Source: CBDFMG01 sp965221205 [NCBI: bacterium] (GTDB lineage: Bacteria; SM23-31). From it: a stretch of 64,000 bases of DNA. Location of the stretch: NCBI GenBank assembly GCA_965221205.1, contig OZ244870.1:434001-498000 (forward strand), read 5' to 3'. A program made the translations under genes and the position numbers. How positions within the stretch are numbered: position 1 is the first letter of the stretch; each line of letters opens with the position of its first letter. Under the pieces are notes generated by a model. That model saw only the letters and a program-made list of their open reading frames with translations, had not been told where the DNA came from and did no database searches. This document shows positions 19,361-28,338 of the stretch, one piece after another.

Positions 19361-19780
19361 ATGAGTGAACAACAGAGAACGCTGGGAATATTAAAACCAG
19401 ATTGCGTACAGCGCAAACTGATGGGCAAAGTGATACAGCGTCTCGAAGATGAGGACTTTACCTTTGTCAATGCAGTGATAAAACATTTGACGCAGGAAGA
19501 AGCAGAAGGATTCTATGCGGTTCATAAGGGGAGACCTTTTTTCCCGGACTTGATGGAATTTATGACGTCGGGACCGGTGTTTGTTATGTTGCTCGAACGG
19601 GAAAATGCAGTTGTGAAACTACGCGAAGTTATCGGGTCAACCGGTCCTGCAGAAGCAGATCCCGGAACAGTCCGCAGAGAATGGGCAGAAAGTAAGCAGA
19701 ATAATCTGATTCATGCGAGTGATTCTCCCGAGAATGCGGAAATCGAAGTAGAGTATTTTTTCGGAAACAATATAGATTAA
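19361..19780 (+). CDS. ndk: Nucleoside-diphosphate kinase
   Basis: The enzyme transfers the gamma-phosphate between nucleoside triphosphates and diphosphates through a phosphohistidine, balancing NTP pools. The 139-residue length is normal. Visible marks are the N-terminal TLGILKPDCVQRKLMGKVI, the Kpn-loop region GPVFVMLLERENAV, and the active-site segment NLIHASDSPENAEIE containing the catalytic His (family NxxHGSDS, here with Ala for Gly). EVEYFF near the C-terminus is also typical. In succinate-thiokinase-containing bacteria ndk often sits near sucCD, as here. Confidence 0.96.
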   Translation: MSEQQRTLGILKPDCVQRKLMGKVIQRLEDEDFTFVNAVIKHLTQEEAEGFYAVHKGRPFFPDLMEFMTSGPVFVMLLERENAVVKLREVIGSTGPAEADPGTVRREWAESKQNNLIHASDSPENAEIEVEYFFGNNID

Positions 19781-19874
19781 GAAATACGAACGCTCTTTGG
19801 CACAGACTCACTGATATCCGGTTCACATGATTGAAGCTGTTAAAAGTTCACAATATGTGTCAGAAGGTTGAGCA

Positions 19875-20372
19875 ATGAAACTGAAATTGCGGGGTCTGAA
19901 GGAAGGCGAACATAAATATTCGCTGACTGAACGGATCGCAAAATATGGTCTTGATAAGGATCAGTTTTCGAACGATTTGCAGGTTGATGTCGAGATCAAT
20001 GTACAGTGTAAGAATTATTACTTAAAATTATCATTTTCAACCAATATCAATAGATCCTGTGACCGCTGTTTAGAAGACTATTCTATTCCATACTCAACAG
20101 GAACCAAGATGATTTATACCGAAGACGGTACACTTGATCCCGAAAACAAGCAAGATGATCTCCATTTTTTGTCTGCAGGTCAGGCTACAGCAGATTTGAC
20201 CGATGATGTCAGGCAGAACCTGCTTCTGAATCTGCCGATGAAGTCCATCTGCAGTGAGTCATGCAAGGGTCTTTGTGCGACGTGTGGCGCAAATCTGAAT
20301 GAAAAGCAGTGCGATTGTACTGATGAAACTATTGATCCTCGTTGGGAAGGGTTGAAAGGTCTTCGGAACTAA
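19875..20372 (+). CDS. DUF177 (YceD) family protein
   Basis: DUF177/YceD proteins are nearly always encoded immediately before rpmF and are implicated in 23S rRNA accumulation or 50S biogenesis. The 165-residue product has NINRSCDRCLEDYSIPY at about 56-72, and a C-terminal cysteine-rich block SICSESCKGLCATCGANLNE (about 133-152) with a final ...DPRWEGLKGLR, all typical. AAGG is placed before the ATG. It begins a run of nine same-strand genes through rnc. Confidence 0.9.
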   Translation: MKLKLRGLKEGEHKYSLTERIAKYGLDKDQFSNDLQVDVEINVQCKNYYLKLSFSTNINRSCDRCLEDYSIPYSTGTKMIYTEDGTLDPENKQDDLHFLSAGQATADLTDDVRQNLLLNLPMKSICSESCKGLCATCGANLNEKQCDCTDETIDPRWEGLKGLRN

Positions 20373-20453
20373 TCAATTGTACAGAAAAAGACCCAAAATG
20401 TTTGTGAGAATCAGTAGTGAGAAGTGAGATAGGTAAGAGTAAGGAGTAAAAAG

Positions 20454-20636
20454 GTGGCATTACCAAAACGTAAAATCTCGAAATCAAGACGTGACAAACG
20501 GAGAACGCACTGGAAGCTTTCAGCGCCAACATTAATGGAGTGTCCCCACTGCCATCAACCAAAACAGACCCACCGTGCCTGTCCAAATTGCGGTCATTAT
20601 AATAACCGCGAAGCTTACTTCCCGAAAGAATCGTAA
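20454..20636 (+). CDS. rpmF: 50S ribosomal protein L32
   Basis: The 60-residue protein starts at a GTG with AAGGAG eight bases upstream. MALPKRKISKSRRDKRRTHW is the standard L32 start, and two CxxC pairs (CPHC, CPNC) form a zinc ribbon. It lies in its classical place between DUF177 and plsX. Confidence 0.97.
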   Translation: MALPKRKISKSRRDKRRTHWKLSAPTLMECPHCHQPKQTHRACPNCGHYNNREAYFPKES

Positions 20637-20647
20637 GTGAGGCATAA

Positions 20648-21661
20648 TTGAAGCATGCCTGTACAATAGCTGTGGATGCTATGGGGGGGAATTTTGCGCC
20701 GGAAGCACCGGTAAAAGGGGCCCGGCTCGCTGTGACAGAAGCGGGCGGGAATCTGCGTATTATTCTTGTTGGTGATGAGGGTGCAATTCATAGCGTTAAC
20801 TCGGATATTGAATCACTAAATATCTCTGTTGTGCATGCTTCTGAAACCATCACAATGCATGACACACCACTTGAAGCACTGAAAGAAAAAAAAGATTCCT
20901 CGATTGTCAAAATTTCTCGACTATTGAAAGAAAAAAAGGCGGACGCGATATTTAGCGCCGGACACACCGGGGCATTTATGGCAGCATCATTATTAGCCAC
21001 CGGAAAAATCGAAGGTGTCAACAGACCTACAATCGGTGTTTTCTATCCGACGTATAATGGTACTTCATTTTTGCTCGATGTCGGAGCAAATACCGACTGC
21101 AAACCCCACCACCTCTTCCATTTCGGTATCATGGGTGCAACACTAGTAAAATATTTCAAAAACATTGATAAACCGAAAATCGGATTACTCAGCATTGGTG
21201 AAGAGGCTACTAAGGGGGATCAGGCTACGATCGAGGCTCATAAATTGTTTCGAGAGAGCAGTCTTAATTTTATTGGAAATATAGAAGGTCAGGATGTGCT
21301 TGCCGGAACAGCCGATGTTGTTGTGTGTGATGGGTTTGTCGGTAATGTGCTGATAAAACTGTTCGAGACAGTCGGGACAACATTCGATAAAGCGGTCGAT
21401 AATCAGATAGGATCAAATCTATTTTATAAACTTGGCAAGGAGCTGCTCGGTAAACCGATAAAACAATTTAAAGAATTATTCAACTATGAGAATCATGGCG
21501 GTGTCCCACTGTTGGGGATTAATGGGGTTTCAATCATCGGGCATGGTCATTCCTCACCAGAAGCCGTGAAAACTGCTATATTAACTGCGGCAACAATGTA
21601 TGAACAGGACATTCAGGAAAAAATCCATCAGGAAATTGCACAGTATAAGGAGTTACATTGA
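20648..21661 (+). CDS. plsX: Phosphate acyltransferase PlsX
   Basis: PlsX makes acyl-phosphate from acyl-ACP for phospholipid synthesis at the membrane. The 337-residue frame starts with TTG at 20648, after GTGAGG. IAVDAMGGNFAPEAPVKGA is the diagnostic N-terminus, with SAGHTGAFMAAS, LLDVGANTDCKPHHL and CDGFVGNVLIKL further on. Its end overlaps the fabH start by four bases (translational coupling). TTG and GTG starts are used in several genes of this cluster. Confidence 0.96.
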   Translation: MKHACTIAVDAMGGNFAPEAPVKGARLAVTEAGGNLRIILVGDEGAIHSVNSDIESLNISVVHASETITMHDTPLEALKEKKDSSIVKISRLLKEKKADAIFSAGHTGAFMAASLLATGKIEGVNRPTIGVFYPTYNGTSFLLDVGANTDCKPHHLFHFGIMGATLVKYFKNIDKPKIGLLSIGEEATKGDQATIEAHKLFRESSLNFIGNIEGQDVLAGTADVVVCDGFVGNVLIKLFETVGTTFDKAVDNQIGSNLFYKLGKELLGKPIKQFKELFNYENHGGVPLLGINGVSIIGHGHSSPEAVKTAILTAATMYEQDIQEKIHQEIAQYKELH

Positions 21662-22647
21662 CTGGGAATCCGGTAGCGCAAATTGTCGGAACAGGCTTTT
21701 CTGTTCCTGAAAAAATCATGACAAATGAAGACCTTGAAAAATTGGTTGATACTTCCGATGATTGGATAACGTCCAGAACAGGGATAAAAACACGCTATAT
21801 CGCCTCAAATGGTGTAACTACCTCCGATTTAGGTGCTGTAGCAGCAAAGAAAGCGATCGAAGATGCCGGTATTCAGCCCGAAGGAATTGACTTTATTATT
21901 CTTGGAACCATAAGTGCCGATGTCTGTTTTCCGGCCACTGCCTGTTATGTGCAGGAAAAAATCGGTGCGGTCAATGCTGCTGCGTTCGATATCTCTGCAG
22001 CATGTTCCGGATTTGTATACGGCCTGACAGTCTGTAACGGGCTGCTCGCCGCCCAGCGTGATAAATACGCTCTCGTTATTGGAGCCGAGACATTGTCACG
22101 TATTGTTAACTGGCAGGACAGAAATACCTGTGTGTTGTTCGGAGACGGAGCAGGTGCTGCAGTGTTGAAAACTTCGCAGGATGGAAAAGGGATACTTTCT
22201 TCTTATCTCAAGAGTGACGGACGGCTATCGTCGTTGCTCATGAATCCTGGAAAAAATGCCGCAAATGAATTTCGTGATTCCGATGGTAATGAAATGCTCC
22301 CCTATATTAATATGCAAGGGCGCGAAACATTTAAATATGCTGTCCGCTTTATGGAAGATGCAGTTTATAAATCTCTCGAACAGGCTGGAATAACCATTGA
22401 TGATGTTGATCTGATTATCCCCCATCAGGCGAATGCAAGGATCATGGATATGATTATTGAACGAACCGGCGTACCGAAAGAAAAATTTTATGTTAATGTT
22501 GATCAGTATGGAAATACTTCAGCTGCTTCAGTCCCGATTGCACTTGATGAAGCGCGGAAAAACGGACTGCTGCCAGACGGATCGTTATGTTTGATGACGG
22601 TATTCGGTGGGGGATTTACCTGGGGATCAGTGCTCATACGGTTTTAA
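21658..22647 (+). CDS. fabH: Beta-ketoacyl-ACP synthase III
   Basis: FabH starts fatty-acid synthesis by condensing acyl-CoA with malonyl-ACP. The 329-residue protein begins at TTG overlapping the plsX stop. Catalytic Cys is in AACSGFVYGL (about residue 112), His in IPHQANARIMD and Asn in YGNTSAASVP, completing the Cys-His-Asn triad. VDTSDDWITSRTGIKTRYIA is the classical N-terminal motif. Confidence 0.97.
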   Translation: MTGNPVAQIVGTGFSVPEKIMTNEDLEKLVDTSDDWITSRTGIKTRYIASNGVTTSDLGAVAAKKAIEDAGIQPEGIDFIILGTISADVCFPATACYVQEKIGAVNAAAFDISAACSGFVYGLTVCNGLLAAQRDKYALVIGAETLSRIVNWQDRNTCVLFGDGAGAAVLKTSQDGKGILSSYLKSDGRLSSLLMNPGKNAANEFRDSDGNEMLPYINMQGRETFKYAVRFMEDAVYKSLEQAGITIDDVDLIIPHQANARIMDMIIERTGVPKEKFYVNVDQYGNTSAASVPIALDEARKNGLLPDGSLCLMTVFGGGFTWGSVLIRF

Positions 22648-22667
22648 GAATTCGTTCTTTTTCAGAT

Positions 22668-23606
22668 ATGTCAATGAATAGTATTGGTTTTATATATCCC
22701 GGTCAGGGGTCGCAAAAAGTAGGAATGGGCAAGGATTTTTATGAATCATTTCTAGAAGCCCGTTCGGTCTACGATAATGCTGAGGATATTCTCGGATTTC
22801 CTCTCAAGGATATTTCGTTTTCGGGTCCAGAAGATTCCTTGAAGCAGACATACGTCACTCAGCTTGCCTTGTTTGTGCACAGTGTTGTTGTGACCGAATG
22901 CCTGAAGGAGAGAGGATTAACCCCGGTAATCACGGCTGGTCATAGTCTCGGAGAATATTCTGCTTTATACGGTGCCGGTGTCGCTGGATTTGATGCTCTG
23001 CTCTCGATCGTAAAAGTCCGGGGAGAGCTAATGCAGTCTGCGGGAGAAAAAGCACCAGGTACAATGGCTGCGCTCATTGGTAGTGATGAAAAAACAGTTG
23101 ACGACCTCTGTCAAAAGGCGGCATCAGCCGGGATTGTCTGTCCGGCTAATTTCAATGCGCCGGGACAGATTGTTATTTCCGGCTCCGTGAAAGGTGTTCA
23201 CAAAGCAATTGATTTAGCAAAAGAGTACGGGATCAGAAAAGCCGTAGAACTCAATGTCAGCGCTGCTTTCCATTCTCCGCTTATGGCTGATGCAATCAGC
23301 GGTTTAACTACTAAAATTCAGGCAACAGAATTCCACTTGACGGATATACCGGTCGTGTCAAACGTTACAGCGCAGCCGATGTTCGCTCCAGATGAAATGA
23401 AAGGTAATCTCGAAAAACAACTCGTCAATCCTGTCCGCTGGAGCGAGTCGATAAACTATATTGTAGAAAACGGCATCGATTCTCTTATAGAAGTCGGTGC
23501 AGGAGCTGTATTGCAGGGATTGGTGAAGAGGATCGATAAAGAAATCCCCTGCATCAGTGTCGGAACTGTTGAGGGACTGGAACGTATAATGGAATCGGTA
23601 TCGTGA
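22668..23606 (+). CDS. fabD: Malonyl-CoA:ACP transacylase
   Basis: FabD loads malonyl groups on ACP. I take the ATG at 22668 (or 22674): the frame stays open back into fabH, but family members start just before IGFIYPGQGSQKVGMGKD. Active Ser lies in GHSLGEYSALYGAG, oxyanion residues in the GQGSQ loop and His in SAAFHSPLM. The length is then about 312 residues, normal. It starts 20 bases after fabH. Confidence 0.96.
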   Translation: MSMNSIGFIYPGQGSQKVGMGKDFYESFLEARSVYDNAEDILGFPLKDISFSGPEDSLKQTYVTQLALFVHSVVVTECLKERGLTPVITAGHSLGEYSALYGAGVAGFDALLSIVKVRGELMQSAGEKAPGTMAALIGSDEKTVDDLCQKAASAGIVCPANFNAPGQIVISGSVKGVHKAIDLAKEYGIRKAVELNVSAAFHSPLMADAISGLTTKIQATEFHLTDIPVVSNVTAQPMFAPDEMKGNLEKQLVNPVRWSESINYIVENGIDSLIEVGAGAVLQGLVKRIDKEIPCISVGTVEGLERIMESVS

Positions 23607-23695
23607 CTGCGGACTGCATTACTATACAAAATCGATTTCCTTCGAAAAAAACAAAAAGACTCAGACAATTATTATTGTGAATATATAGGTGACAC

Positions 23696-24448
23696 GTGGA
23701 CTCATTCTATAAGTTAGATGGTAAAACCGCTCTGGTAACCGGCTCGGCTCAGGGGATTGGTAAAGATATAGCGCTTGCGCTTGCGAAGGCTGGCGCAAAC
23801 ATTGTTGTCAATGATGTGAACAGTGAAATAGCCGAGCAGACGACGAAAGAAATTCAAAATCTTGGTGTCCGTACACTCGTCCAAATTGCCGACATAACCG
23901 ATTCAGACTCTGTTAAGCAGATGGTACAGCGAATTACCGAAGAATTTTCCGCAATCGATATTCTGATTAATAACGCGGGCATCACACGTGACGGTTATAT
24001 TATGAGGATGACCGACGAGCAGTGGGATATGGTTCTCAATATAAATCTGACAGGTGCTTTCAACTGTATAAGAGGAGTTGCCAGACAGATGATGAAACAG
24101 CGGAGCGGAACAATCGTAAATGTTTCCTCGGTAATCGGTGTTATGGGTAATGCAGGTCAAATCAATTACTCTGCTTCGAAAGCGGGCCTGCTCGGAGTAA
24201 CTAAATCTGCCGCAAAAGAATTTGCGTCGCGCGGAATCCGTGTGAACGCCATAGCGCCCGGATTTATTCAGACAGCAATGACAGAATCGCTGCCCGATGA
24301 AGTCAGAGAGAAATATCTCTCTGAAATTCCGCTGAGCCGCTACGGCGCAACACAGGAAGTTGCAAATCTTGTCCATTTTCTGGTTTCGGACGCCAGCAGT
24401 TATATAACAGGCCAGGTAATTCATGTGGACGGCGGATTGATAATGTGA
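23696..24448 (+). CDS. fabG: 3-oxoacyl-ACP reductase
   Basis: This NADPH-dependent SDR reduces beta-ketoacyl-ACP. The 250-residue frame begins with GTG at 23696 after GGTG. The cofactor motif TGSAQGIGKDIALALA (about 15-30), NNAGITRDGYIMRM, Ser in VSSVIG, YSASKAGLLG (catalytic Tyr and Lys) and the final GQVIHVDGGLIM are all present. The gap of 89 bases from fabD is without features. Confidence 0.96.
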   Translation: MDSFYKLDGKTALVTGSAQGIGKDIALALAKAGANIVVNDVNSEIAEQTTKEIQNLGVRTLVQIADITDSDSVKQMVQRITEEFSAIDILINNAGITRDGYIMRMTDEQWDMVLNINLTGAFNCIRGVARQMMKQRSGTIVNVSSVIGVMGNAGQINYSASKAGLLGVTKSAAKEFASRGIRVNAIAPGFIQTAMTESLPDEVREKYLSEIPLSRYGATQEVANLVHFLVSDASSYITGQVIHVDGGLIM

Positions 24449-24563
24449 TGTCTTTTCGCTATGGTAATGCTAAAAGAGAAAAAACGTGTTTTAAACCATT
24501 TTATTCATTATATTAACCTCTTTTTAAATTAAAGTTAAAGATTCATGGCCAATGTTCAACGAC

Positions 24564-24618
24564 TTGGATTAACCAAACTAGGGAATTGAATCGCCGAAAA
24601 TACCATGTAATGTGGTAT
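24564..24618 (+). promoter_or_regulatory. Two small dyads in the acpP leader
   Basis: The 194-base gap between fabG and acpP holds TTGG-ATTAA-CCAA at 24564-24576 and ATACCA-TGTAATG-TGGTAT at 24600-24618, the latter ending 24 bases before the acpP start. Either could be an operator or a hairpin affecting the very highly expressed acpP. They do not match the FapR or FadR consensus that I know. A -10-like TATATT is at 24509-24514, but its -35 is poor. Confidence 0.3.
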
Positions 24619-24642
24619 GTGCAACATTCAGGAGGACACTTT

Positions 24643-24879
24643 ATGTCGTCATATTCAGAAAAAGTAAAAGAAATTATTGTTGAGCAGTTGGGAATCGATT
24701 CGGGCGAGGTTAAGGAAGAAGCAAAATTCATTGAAGACCTTGGAGCCGATTCTCTTGATACTGTTGAGCTTGTCATGGCATTAGAGGAAGAATTCAATCT
24801 TGAAATTCCGGATGAAGATGCAGAAAAGTTAACAACTGTAGGATCTGCAATACAATACCTTGATGAACATTTGGACTAA
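24643..24879 (+). CDS. acpP: Acyl carrier protein
   Basis: The 78-residue product starts at the ATG after AGGAGG; the longer open frame upstream is not ACP-like. [20 protein letters not shown] contains the serine that receives 4'-phosphopantetheine. The protein is small and acidic as usual. fabF follows after seven bases, forming the classical acpP-fabF pair. Confidence 0.97.
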   Translation: MSSYSEKVKEIIVEQLGIDSGEVKEEAKFIEDLGADSLDTVELVMALEEEFNLEIPDEDAEKLTTVGSAIQYLDEHLD

Positions 24880-24886
24880 AGTATAA

Positions 24887-26125
24887 ATGAACCAGAGAGT
24901 ACTAATTACAGGATTGGGAGTACTGTCTCCTTGTGGTAACACGATAGATGAATACTGGAAGTCATTGTCGAACGGTAAAAGCGGTCTCGGACCCATAACT
25001 CGTTTTGACTCGACAGAGTTCTCAGTTAAAATCGCAGGAGAAGTCAATGGTTTTTATGCCGATGATTTCATCGAAAAGAAGACTCAGCGGCGCATGGACA
25101 GGTTCACCCAATTTGCAGTAGCCGCATCCGCTATGGCAGTAGCCGATTCTGAACTTGATCCGGAAAAACATGACCGGAATAGAATCGGAGTAATCCTTGG
25201 TTCAGGAATCGGGGGTATTGAAACACATGAAAGACAGTGTTTCAATCTAAAAGATAGAGGGCCACGAGGTGTGAGTCCGTTCTATATTCCGATGATGATT
25301 ACTGATATTGCTCCCGGATATATTTCCATTATGCACGGATTCAAGGGTCCGAATTATGCTATAACATCAGCATGCGCCTCCGCTACCCATGCAATCGGCG
25401 AGTCGTTCAAGACTATTCAAAGAGGGGACTCCGATATAATTTTTACCGGTGGGTCCGAAGCGGCTGTCACCCAGATAAGCATCAGCGGTTTTGCAAATAT
25501 GAAGGCGCTATCGACTAACAACGATAAACCGGCAGAAGCTAGCAGACCATTTGATCGTGACCGTGATGGTTTTGTGCTTGGAGAAGGGGCCGGTATCGTA
25601 ATACTTGAGTCGGAGAAAAGTGCCCAAGAGCGGAATGCAAAAATTTATGGCGAAATAGTCGGGACTGGTTTTACCGCGGATGCACACCACATTACGGAAC
25701 CTGCTCCCCAAGGGGAAGGGGCTGTCCGGTCAATGTCACTTGCGCTCAAAGAAGCAGGTATGAGACCGGATGAAATTGACTATATTAATGCACACGGTAC
25801 ATCAACACCGTACAATGATCGCGCCGAAACTGGTGCGATAAAAACAGTTTTTGAAGATTATGCGTATAAAGTACCTATTAGTTCTACAAAATCAATGACA
25901 GGTCATCTTCTTGGCGCCTCTGGTGCCGTTGAACTGATTGCTTCTCTTCTTGCAATGAAGTACGGATGTATCCCCCCGACAATTAATTACACTACCAAAG
26001 ATCCAGACTGCGATCTGGATTATGTCCCGAATATCCCCCGGAAACAGGAAATTCGCTCAATTTTGAGCAATACGTTTGGGTTTGGAGGACATAATGCCTC
26101 TTTGATTGCACGGGTTTACGATTAA
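24887..26125 (+). CDS. fabF: Beta-ketoacyl-ACP synthase II
   Basis: FabF elongates acyl-ACP chains with malonyl-ACP. The 412-residue protein starts RVLITGLGVLSPCGN. Active Cys is in TSACASATHAIGE, and the two His are in NAHGTSTPYND and MTGHLLGASGAVE; Lys is in SSTKSMTGH. GFGGHNASL closes the fold. Confidence 0.97.
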   Translation: MNQRVLITGLGVLSPCGNTIDEYWKSLSNGKSGLGPITRFDSTEFSVKIAGEVNGFYADDFIEKKTQRRMDRFTQFAVAASAMAVADSELDPEKHDRNRIGVILGSGIGGIETHERQCFNLKDRGPRGVSPFYIPMMITDIAPGYISIMHGFKGPNYAITSACASATHAIGESFKTIQRGDSDIIFTGGSEAAVTQISISGFANMKALSTNNDKPAEASRPFDRDRDGFVLGEGAGIVILESEKSAQERNAKIYGEIVGTGFTADAHHITEPAPQGEGAVRSMSLALKEAGMRPDEIDYINAHGTSTPYNDRAETGAIKTVFEDYAYKVPISSTKSMTGHLLGASGAVELIASLLAMKYGCIPPTINYTTKDPDCDLDYVPNIPRKQEIRSILSNTFGFGGHNASLIARVYD

Positions 26126-26162
26126 TGTATGATTGTGGTCTGAAAAACATTTTGCCATTTTA

Positions 26163-26187
26163 ATCACAATCACAATCACAATCACAA
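26163..26187 (+). repeat. Hexanucleotide tandem repeat (ATCACA)n
   Basis: About four direct copies of ATCACA lie between fabF and rnc, 39 bases before the chosen rnc start. A longer in-frame reading of rnc would translate them as an Ile-Thr run (ITITITIT), which is not family-like. The tract could vary in length by slippage; no effect on a reading frame is expected with the start chosen. Confidence 0.6.
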
Positions 26188-26225
26188 ACTGGTGCTTTTT
26201 ATACAGCGCCACGGCTATTCGTTGT

Positions 26226-26984
26226 ATGTTAACAATACTCAGAAAACATTTTCCAGGTTTTTTTCCGAAAAAGTACAAATCGGAATCGCAAGATATTATC
26301 AACTGGCAGGAATTTCAGGAACAACTAGAGTACAAAATCAGGAATAAAGATATCTTCAGGGAAGCGCTCCGTCACAGATCACACTCTTCCTGTTTACCGC
26401 CGGTAAATGATTTATCAAATGAACGGTTAGAGTTTCTTGGTGACGCACTTGTGAATTTTTATGTTGGAGAATTTCTCTACAATACATTTCAGGATGCGCC
26501 TGAGGGAGATCTGACAATTAAGCGTGCAGCTTTTGTGAGCAGGGATTTTCTTGCAAAGAAGGGTAAATTTATCCAACTCGGAAAATACTTATCACTTGGA
26601 GAAGGTGAAAAACGGTCCGGAGGCAGGTATAAAAATTCCATTCTTTCAAATGCTTTTGAATCGATTATTGGCGCTCTGTACATGGATGGAGGCCACAACG
26701 CCGCCCGTGGCTTTGTCGAATCTGTTGTACTTAAAAATTACGAAGAATCTCTCCGCTCCGAAGGAAGTAACTACAAAGGAGATCTGCTCGAATATGTGCA
26801 AAAACGGCATCTTCCCATGCCAAAGTTTGTGACGAGCCGTGAAACGGGGCCCGATCATAAAAAGACCTACACAGTTGCGGTTAAGATCGGTGATAAAACC
26901 TATGGAACCGGAAAAGGGATGAACAAAAAATCAGCAGAGCAGAAAGCAGCTCGAACAGCACTTGACAAGGTCTCAAGAAGTTGA
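26226..26984 (+). CDS. rnc: Ribonuclease III
   Basis: RNase III cuts double-stranded RNA during rRNA processing. I choose the ATG at 26226 (MLTILRKHFPGFF), giving about 252 residues; the frame is open to 26133 but would include the repeat tract. The signature ERLEFLGDALVNFYVGEFLY is complete with the metal-binding Glu and Asp, and the second acidic pair is in SNAFESIIGALYMDGG. The C-terminal dsRNA-binding domain begins NYKGDLLEYVQKRH and ends with KKSAEQKAARTAL. It ends the fatty-acid cluster, as in many bacteria. Confidence 0.95.
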   Translation: MLTILRKHFPGFFPKKYKSESQDIINWQEFQEQLEYKIRNKDIFREALRHRSHSSCLPPVNDLSNERLEFLGDALVNFYVGEFLYNTFQDAPEGDLTIKRAAFVSRDFLAKKGKFIQLGKYLSLGEGEKRSGGRYKNSILSNAFESIIGALYMDGGHNAARGFVESVVLKNYEESLRSEGSNYKGDLLEYVQKRHLPMPKFVTSRETGPDHKKTYTVAVKIGDKTYGTGKGMNKKSAEQKAARTALDKVSRS

Positions 26985-27054
26985 TCAGAATAGGCAGGAA
27001 GATTTTTGCATCATCGAGTGCTATTTTTGAACCGGATCACTTTTTAGTTTCTCA

Positions 27055-27074
27055 GCTGTGATTCATATCACAGC
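27055..27074. promoter_or_regulatory. Perfect CRP-like operator
   Basis: GCTGTGA-TTCATA-TCACAGC is a perfect inverted repeat of 7-base arms around six bases, containing the full TGTGA-N6-TCACA core of the cAMP receptor protein site. Its centre (27064.5) is about 68 bases before the transcription start inferred from the promoter at 27098-27126, which suits class I activation. No CRP/FNR gene is in the window. Confidence 0.6.
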
Positions 27075-27097
27075 CTTGGTAAGTCGGAAAAAGACGC

Positions 27098-27126
27098 ATG
27101 ACTAACGCTCCTGAATATTGTATATT
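27098..27126 (+). promoter_or_regulatory. Sigma-70-type promoter for the MBL-fold hydrolase
   Basis: ATGACT (four of six) and TATATT at exactly 17-bp spacing. The weak -35 together with an upstream CRP-like palindrome is what an activator-dependent promoter would show. The leader to 27242 would be about 110 bases. Confidence 0.45.
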
Positions 27127-27241
27127 GCCTCACAGAAGAACACGATTATGCGCACTTTTTCTGAGTATTATTATTCTTCAGTTCTGTAATTGAATCCAAG
27201 GTTAATCGGTTGTCGTATCGTAATGAGACGAAGGTCATGTT

Positions 27242-28204
27242 TTGACTCCCACATCGAAGAAAAAATTCGAATTAAGTGTACATTTCAGAGGTGTCCGTGG
27301 CAGCTATGTTATATCCGGAAAAGAATTTCTTAAATATGGCGGCCATACAACATGTTATGAAGTACATGCCGGTGACTGTTTAATCATTGTCGATGCAGGA
27401 TCTGGAATAATCGACCTCGGAAATGACCTGATACAGTCTTATGCGGCATCTGGAAAATCTCTGGAAACCAGGACACCGATAAAAGCGCTCATTCTTTTTT
27501 CCCATCTGCATGTTGACCATGTTCAAGGACTTCCTTTTTTTTCGCCGATATTTCTTCCCGACAGCACATTTTATATCTACGGACCCGACACACAATATTC
27601 CACATTCCAGGATGCAGTCGATGAATTGATTACACCTCCATATTATCAGATTTCACTTGATGATATGTATTCTCTTAAGTTGTTCAGGTCGATCAGTCAG
27701 GTTGATTCAATATATTGGAGTCAGAAACAAGGCATACCATTTGTTATTAATGATTATCGCGAATTCGAACGGAAAAAACAGATTGAAAAAGATAATGATG
27801 TACGTATTTCCTGTATGAAGAATTACGCCCATCCAAATGGCGGTGTAATGATCTTCAGAATCAATTATAATGACAAATCGGTTGTTATTGCAACCGATAT
27901 CGAAGGATACGTATATGGCGACACGCGGTTAATTAACTTTGCAAAAAATGCTGACCTTCTTATCCATGATGCCGGTTATACCAAAGACATGTATAAATCG
28001 TTGAATCAGAACAAACAGGGATTCGGACATAGCACTATGGAAATGGCTATAAAAGTTGCTAAAAAAGCAAATGTCGGCCGGCTTGCGCTTGTTCATCACG
28101 ACCCTGCTTACGATGATAAGACGATTGCGGCAATTGAAAGAAGTGCTCAAAAACTATATCCTGAATGCTTTGCTGCATATGAAGGTCAGAAGATAAAGCT
28201 GTAG
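27242..28204 (+). CDS. MBL-fold metallo-hydrolase (PhnP / RNase Z-like branch)
   Basis: The 320-residue protein starts with TTG at 27242, eight bases after AAGG. The opening HFRGVRGSYVISGKEFLKYG and the following TTCYEV correspond to the RGVRGS..GPET..YGGNTSC start of COG1235-type hydrolases. The metal motif SHLHVDH gives H88, H90, D92 and H93. Further ligands are probably His in NYAHPNGG, Asp in IATDIEGYVYG, and His in LVHHDPAY near the C-terminus. Family members include cyclic phosphodiesterases and nucleases; substrate is open. It stands alone between rnc and frdA. The upstream CRP-like site hints at cyclic-nucleotide-dependent regulation, and a phosphodiesterase role would be attractive but is only inference. 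Confidence 0.8.
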   Translation: MTPTSKKKFELSVHFRGVRGSYVISGKEFLKYGGHTTCYEVHAGDCLIIVDAGSGIIDLGNDLIQSYAASGKSLETRTPIKALILFSHLHVDHVQGLPFFSPIFLPDSTFYIYGPDTQYSTFQDAVDELITPPYYQISLDDMYSLKLFRSISQVDSIYWSQKQGIPFVINDYREFERKKQIEKDNDVRISCMKNYAHPNGGVMIFRINYNDKSVVIATDIEGYVYGDTRLINFAKNADLLIHDAGYTKDMYKSLNQNKQGFGHSTMEMAIKVAKKANVGRLALVHHDPAYDDKTIAAIERSAQKLYPECFAAYEGQKIKL

Positions 28205-28270
28205 TTCCGTTTTTTCCGCCACTCGTTTCACAATTATATAATTTTTCTATTCGGGTTATGGAAAATGACC

Positions 28271-28298
28271 TTGACAATGGCAGTTTTATGTGTAAATT
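28271..28298 (+). promoter_or_regulatory. Sigma-70-type promoter for frdABCD
   Basis: A perfect TTGACA (28271-28276) with TAAATT (28293-28298) at a 16-base spacer, about 40 bases before the frdA start. Confidence 0.5.
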
Positions 28299-28338
28299 TA
28301 GCATGTCCTGCAAATATAAATATGGATAGACACGTCAA

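Noticed and set aside
26133-26225. 31-residue N-terminal extension of rnc
   Set aside because: It would translate the ATCACA repeat into an Ile-Thr run and does not look like RNase III.
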